Source: Tetragonia tetragonoides (lineage: Eukaryota > Streptophyta > Magnoliopsida > Caryophyllales > Aizoaceae). From it: a DNA stretch of 64,000 bases. Each line of letters begins with the position of its first letter. The stretch's first letter is position 1. Positions 59,212 through 64,000 of this stretch are shown here, piece by piece. A model generated the notes under the pieces. It worked only from the letters and a program-made list of their open reading frames with translations, had not been told where the DNA came from and made no database searches. Location of the stretch: assembly GCA_038025085.1 (NCBI GenBank), contig CM076152.1, forward strand, positions 38,939,501 to 39,003,500, written 5' to 3'. A program made the translations under genes and the position numbers.

Positions 59212-59808
59212 TTAGTGCCAGATGCACTCATGTTTGTGCTCTTGCACCCATACCCGAATGTCATCATCTAATAAGTGTTTACAAAAGGCCGGGCTATCAG
59301 TCAAAAGATTATAACTACCACTGGTCAGATCCTTCCTTGCGTGCTTGGCCAAGCAGTCAGCCACCCTATTCGTTGATCTCCTCGCAAAACAGAGTTTGAT
59401 ATTCCTCCCTTTGACTATCAACTCCCTGCATTCGAAGACAATATTAGTAACCACAGATACCACATTATCCTCCTTGATTAGTTTGACAGCCTTCTCTACA
59501 TCCATATGGAGTTCCACATGATCCCAATGCTGGAGCAAGATCCACTGGAGTGCTAATTTGATACTGATTAGTTCAGCATGCAGAGGACTAAGTGCTTTGT
59601 TATTGCTCACAAAGCCTCCAAACCACCTGCCTTGCCAATCCCTACATAAACCTTCAAAGCCAGCAGACCCAGACTTTGTACAAAATGAAGCATCAGTGTT
59701 CACTTTAACCCAGGTCCTCTCAGGTAATTCCCAATTTGGGAGAGGGGGAGGATCTTGGATGGAGTGACATGGAGAGGAAGAAAGGATCTCCCATGCCAGT
59801 GAAAGACA
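59212..59808 (-). pseudogene. LINE-type RNase H (RVT_3) fragment
   Basis: An open frame without its own ATG reads ...LPERTWVKVNTDASFC, typical of the RNase H domain at the end of plant non-LTR retrotransposon polyproteins. Active-site acidic residues are visible: D in NTDASF, E in HAELISIK, D in HMDVEKAV and D in NRVADCLAKHA. The domain is complete at its C-terminus (stop at 59212), but reverse transcriptase is absent upstream, where the frame closes at 59809. Best read as a retrotransposon remnant; a small captured RNase H-like gene is possible. Confidence 0.7.
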
Positions 59809-60150
59809 CTACTTTGACCACATATAACTCTTTTAATATAAATATAAATTATAAAATTTTGATTGGTTATTTGAAAGTATTATTTGAAATGAATCTAGCA
59901 AAAGTAAATTTACGTATATATAAGACTTTATAATTTTTTATTAATTAATGGTTAAAATTTGTTAATTTTGAATCCAAAAAGTCATCCCCATCTGTCATAT
60001 AGTGAACTTCTTATCTACATTTAAATAAGGAGAAAATTGTACTTTGTATTATTGTTGCACATCAACGTGTGGTGCGTGTGCATACACGAACTTCACACTC
60101 TGACAAATTGAACTTGCATGCATGGGTAGTAATGATATAGACGTCTAGTG

Positions 60151-60310
60151 CACTACAAGAATAAACGTGATTTGCGTCCGGCATAGCAACCGATTAGCGA
60201 CAAATTATAGTGCAAGCGAAAATCTTGGACGCTAATTTTTTTTCCGACCAAATTTTCAAAAGTCAAATATTGACGACCGTATGTCGAACGACGCTAATCT
60301 AAATTAATTT
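60151..60310 (+). mobile_element. CACTA-type terminus, single end
   Basis: CACTACAAGAATAAACGTG opens the segment, typical of CACTA (En/Spm) ends, followed by subterminal GACGCTAA/GTCGCTAAT-like motifs (TTAGCGACAAATT, GACGCTAATTT, CGACGCTAATCT). No inverted partner end found in the window. Confidence 0.55.
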
Positions 60311-60542
60311 TGAAAATAAAATATAATTATATTTTCCACCCTATACCGCCAGCCACACAGCGACAATAACCCCCACCACCCACCCCTACCGACTATCTCT
60401 ATACCGTAGTCCGTACCCTAACCCTAACTACTCAACTCAAACCCTTTGTTCATAGACTTGGAGCTAGCTAGAAGACACGAGATGGATGATGAATAAAAAA
60501 TAAGAGAAATATAAACAACTTATCATTTGGTTTTTCACAAAA

Positions 60543-61205
60543 TAAAACTTGTTTAAGACAGTCTTACTGTAACTTTTAGTAAGACAATGGTTACTATTTA
60601 GCAGTATAAGGGTCACAACTCATAATAAGTAACCCTTGTATTTCTATATATAATAACCGTATATTTCTATGAGTTGGTCTCACACAAGACTTACTCTTTA
60701 TTTTTTAACGAAGATGATGATGATGATCACTACTCCCATGGATTTCAGGGGATTAAAAAAAATGGTTACAAATTTTAAGAGATTTCTCTCCTAAGAAATC
60801 AAAATATAAAAAATGTAAAAAATTTACAAATACAAAAACTAATCGAAAACTATAGCAACATTGCAAAACTTAATCTAAGATTGTCGAGACTAAATAAGTC
60901 ACAATGAATATACATGAAGCAAGCTTTCGTGAGACCTTTCTAAAAGTGAGACCAAGTTATCATTATTTATATATATTAATAACGGTCCTTTTCCTCTAAT
61001 AAATTACCCATGTTTCTAATGGAGAAGGCTATACTATATAACATCACAAAAACTTTTATAAGACAATCTTTTTTTAACTCTTGGTAAGATGGGGTTCACT
61101 TTTCAATGAAACAAGAGTCACTGCTCAACCATAAATGAACCCTATATTTATAATTAAGCAAGTGACCCCAATTTCCTATGAGTTGGTTTCAGACAATACA
61201 AAACT
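60543..61205. repeat. Two copies of the 'AAGACAGTCTTAC' MITE-like family
   Basis: About 60543-60707 (AAAACTTGTTTAAGACAGTC to GAGTTGGTCTCACACAAG) and 61050-61205 (AAAACTTTTATAAGACAATC to GAGTTGGTTTCAGACAATAC). A half copy lies near 60930-61010. Same family as 49497-50262. Confidence 0.65.
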
Positions 61206-61555
61206 TGTTGATACAACATATAATTAGGGAAAAAAATAATGATGCTGATCAACTAGGAAAAATGGGTGTATACAGGGAAGGAGACTTGTATATTTGGATG
61301 TAAAAAGGTTCTAAAGGCTCTAGGACTTGTGTAGTTGTGTTTTGGCAATGAATTGCCTATCTTTAATAATATTTGTCGTTTAAAAAAAATGACCGATGTT
61401 TCTAATAAAAGTGACCATCATCTTATTATGAGACTGTGCATACAAATTTTATTGTAATATTCATGATCAGAAATTGTCATAATTTGACCAAAAAAACCAG
61501 TTAAATAACAATGAGTACCCAGTAAACATGGTTATTTAATTGGTTTTTTGGGTCA

Positions 61556-61676
61556 AACTTCGGAAACAGCCTCTCTACTAAGCGATTAATACAGGATAAG
61601 GCTGTATACTTCTGGATCTCCCCAAATTAACTTAGTTCTTAACGGGATATTTACTGAGTTGTTGTTGTTGTTGTGA
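61556..61676 (+). mobile_element. Au-like SINE, diverged
   Basis: CGGAAACAGCCTCTCTACT, GATAAGGCTGTATAC, then TTTACTGAGTTGTTGTTGTT. Parallel to the copy at 7118. Confidence 0.65.
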
Positions 61677-62164
61677 CTGAGTTTGAGAGAGTATAAGTTT
61701 TCTGATCACATGCAACAAGCAAGCTATAAGGGTTCCATAAAATATGGTGATCTTGTTGAAACTATGTGGTGCATGTGTATACACACCACACGGATGACAT
61801 AACAAAATCAAATTATCAATAATTCGAACATGTGCAAGGGAGTGATATTATCCCGGCATCCCGCGCAGTGGTCCTATAGTATTCATGCAACGGACTAATA
61901 TCCACAATAATTAAATTAAATTTAAATATAAAACGGCCAACTCAACAGTCAACAGAAGGCCATATTCATTTCACGAGCAAAAAATAATTTAAAAAAAAAA
62001 ACCCTATTCATTCGTAAGCAAGTCATACATCGTAATTCGTAACTCACCTCAACAAAAAAAGAAAAAAAATCATACTCCGTAACTAACTACGTACATACGT
62101 AGTACCGAGTACGTAGTAGTATACAGTAGTCGACAGCTGTCCTTCCGATCCTAACGAATACGTA

Positions 62165-62400
62165 ACAAAGAAAAAAAGGTCGTGAAAGGGGTAATGTAGT
62201 TGATTATAAAGTTGAATTTCAGTTTAATTTTCACTAAACTTCTTTGTTAGTTGAACATCTCTGTAAGAATTATCTTGTTAGTTTGCCGGATAATGTAAGT
62301 GGCTTGCAGGCTACCTATTACACATATTCAGGGTTTATCCATTACAAATTCAATTTAAAGAGTAATGACTACAGATTTCCTCGTATCAACAAAAAAAAAT
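62165..62400 (+). mobile_element. tRNA-derived SINE, family B, diverged
   Basis: Shares with 46120 the blocks GTGGCTTGCAGGCTACCTATTA, CAGGGTTTATCC, AGTAATGACTACAGATTTCC and TCGTATCA plus an A-tail. The tRNA-like head has decayed. Confidence 0.65.
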
Positions 62401-62405
62401 ATATA

Positions 62406-62667
62406 CTTCCTTCGTCCAGTGAAAATCTTTAAACTAGTTTTTTCAAGATCAAAGTTTACAAACTTTGACCATAAATATGTCAAAAGATATGAAGATTTAT
62501 TTTATAACAATAATTTTGTTGGATACATTTTTAATAGTACTTTCGAAGAAGTCATAATTTTTTTAATTTATATAATGTTCATATATAATTGTTATTATTT
62601 ACGGTCAAAATAATGTATTAGAGACCGTAAAAAAATAAATACACAAATTTTTACGGGACGGAAAAAG
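62406..62667. mobile_element. Stowaway-like MITE
   Basis: Ends CTTCCTTCGTCCAGTGAAAA and inverted CTTTTTCCGTCCCGTAAAAA, flanked by TA. 262 bp, AT-rich inside. Confidence 0.7.
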
Positions 62668-62804
62668 TACTACGAGGAAAAAGAGGGTGGTAACGCTAAT
62701 TACCTATCCAGCCCAATATGAAAAATCTGAACAAGTTGAGAGAGAGCGGCAAAGATTGATTATACAAAGAACCCATACACTACTAGATAAAATAATGGTC
62801 CTAA

Positions 62805-63008
62805 CTAAGGAGGTGTGGTTGAGTGGTTGGGATTTATCCATCATTAATCAAGGTTGAGGGTTCGAATCTTGCTCGTTTTGGACATAGAGCAACTTTAAAT
62901 TCCTTGACCAGCTGTCTCATTCTTTAAGGTACCTACAAGCACACGAGAAAATAGTCATTGTGGTCGAATGTGGATACCCTTAATTGATTGCGAACCAAAA
63001 ATAAAATA
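62805..63008 (+). mobile_element. tRNA-derived SINE, family A, full length
   Basis: Head with box A TGGTTGAGTGGTTGG and box B GAGGGTTCGAATCTTG, body TTCCTTGACCAG...TAGTCATTGTGGTCGA, end GCGAACC plus A-rich tail. Near-identical direct repeats AAATAATGGTCCTAA (about 62790) and AAATAATGATCCTTA (about 63009). It lies about 35 bp above the TATA box of the gene at 63139. Confidence 0.88.
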
Positions 63009-63035
63009 AAATAATGATCCTTAATTATATTACAA

Positions 63036-63052
63036 AACCCCCTATAAATAAC
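63036..63052 (+). promoter_or_regulatory. TATA box of phylloplanin-like gene 6
   Basis: CCCCCTATAAATAACCCC, about 95 bp above the ATG. The same (C)CCTATAAATAACCCC core is present above the family members on the other strand. Confidence 0.8.
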
Positions 63053-63138
63053 CCCTCCTTTACCACCACCACCACCACTAAACTCAAACTGAATACCAAT
63101 CACCGTACCCCTCAGTTCCATCACATACATTACGAAAA

Positions 63139-63573
63139 ATGGCTGGTTCCCCAAAAGCCTATCTAGCTTTTACAATCCTTGTGGTGCTAGCCACCTCACA
63201 AGCCCATGCACTACTCAACGTGAACCAACTTCTCGTGACCGGGAGCCTCTTTTGCTCCGCCAACGGGGCCAACACCGGTGACTCCCTTCCCTTAGGTGGT
63301 GTCACGGTCACCCTTATCAACATCGGCAACGGCTTTGTCTGTGGCTCTGCTGTCACGACACATGATGGTTCCTACATAATCACTGTCACCAGTATGCCGG
63401 TCATACTCGGTATCATCGACCTCAGGACTTTGCAGGTTCACATTTCCCTCCCAATTAGCACATGTTCTCTCTTGCCTGAGAGAGGATCCCTTGTAGGTGG
63501 CGTCACCTCTCGAGGTGGGATCCTTGGTGGCATCCTCAACCTAAGTTGCTTACCCCTTGTCCATGTCCTCTAA
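63139..63573 (+). CDS. Phylloplanin-like secreted protein 6
   Basis: Single-exon, 144 aa, the only plus-strand member. Signal peptide about 1-24 (MAGSPKAYLAFTILVVLATS..HA). Mature part has VTGSLFCSANGANTGDSLPL, GSAVTTHDGSY and LPISTCSLLPERGS. It has two extra cysteines relative to the others (FVCGSA and NLSCLPL), which could form another disulfide. Preceded by the conserved TATA box and a newly inserted SINE; the distal element seen above four other loci is not recognisable. Intact and probably expressed. Confidence 0.85.
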   Translation: MAGSPKAYLAFTILVVLATSQAHALLNVNQLLVTGSLFCSANGANTGDSLPLGGVTVTLINIGNGFVCGSAVTTHDGSYIITVTSMPVILGIIDLRTLQVHISLPISTCSLLPERGSLVGGVTSRGGILGGILNLSCLPLVHVL

Positions 63574-64000
63574 GTATTGATGGATGAGTCCTGAGTCGTA
63601 TTGTTATTGTGTCGTGTCGTGTCATGTCATGTCAGGTCGAATGCATGCATTATTTCAATAAAATCCTTTCTCCTCTCCTCACTGTCGTCTAACGCCAAGC
63701 GAAGCATAGGTTTGGAGTTTGGTCTGTTTGTATTTTAATTTGCTGCACTTCACTTCATTTCCTATAGTTTGATAACTTTGATGTCCTTCCTCTTGTACGT
63801 ACTAGGTACGTCTAACAAGTCCTGGATTGTACTACTGTACGTACTTGCTGAAATAGCATATCTTGTTAGTTTATGAATCAAGGTCAGAACCTTTATTAAT
63901 TAAATCCACAGCTTTTGGTTTATATATTTTGCAAGTATATGTACCACTTCAAATTTTACCTTCTGCCTTATTATCAATAGTACGATTTTGCCTCGCTTAA
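63574..64000. other. 3' flank of phylloplanin-like gene 6
   Basis: A poly(A) signal AATAAA at 63657-63662 lies in TTTCAATAAAATCC, conserved among family 3' UTRs. A short GTCGTGTCATGTCATGTCAG repeat lies before it. No further gene. Confidence 0.6.

Noticed and set aside
62933..63154. 73-residue open frame on minus strand over the promoter of gene 6
   Set aside because: Antisense to the SINE and TATA region; Gly-rich part comes from CAC repeats in the leader.

Overview
This is a eukaryotic, plant nuclear window. It has AT-rich intergenic DNA, short exons with GT/AG introns, TATA boxes, microsatellites, many SINEs and MITEs, and genes for chloroplast-targeted proteins. The plastid ribosomal protein PSRP5 resembles spinach PSRP5 in its tail and its length (142 aa). 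Together with the repeat types, this suggests a core eudicot, probably in Caryophyllales; the species cannot be named from the sequence alone.

Layout. 1-10.5 kb: a membrane-anchored RING-H2 E3 ligase gene (+, 4 exons) and the gene for chloroplast ribosomal protein PSRP5/cL37 (-, 2 exons). 11.5-15.2 kb: a small cluster of secreted 8-cysteine defensin-like peptides, two intact and one frameshifted, plus a duplicated promoter with no coding sequence. 16-32 kb: two tandem DHHC protein S-acyltransferase genes with matching intron positions, separated by MITEs, a SINE and a GC-rich island. 33.5-35 kb: a diverged tandem array with a unit of about 310 bp. 36-40 kb: CRD1/CHL27, the di-iron subunit of Mg-protoporphyrin IX monomethyl ester cyclase (chlorophyll synthesis). 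Its first intron carries three antisense tRNA-Cys(GCA) genes and several minisatellites. 40.8-44.1 kb: the ER aquaporin SIP2-1 (-). 45-64 kb: a dispersed cluster of six phylloplanin-like (Ole e 1-like) secreted protein loci, four intact and two broken, set in dense mobile DNA (Stowaway, Harbinger and CACTA-type ends, three or more SINE families, a LINE-type RNase H fragment and long TA microsatellites).

Functional picture. The single-copy genes are housekeeping genes for plastid translation, chlorophyll synthesis, protein palmitoylation, ubiquitination and ER channels, and they look unrelated to one another. The two secreted-protein clusters look like locally expanding and decaying families, possibly defence-related. 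No operon-like or biosynthetic cluster logic is visible. Exon boundaries come from reading-frame continuity, splice consensus and family resemblance; nothing was checked by alignment or transcripts.
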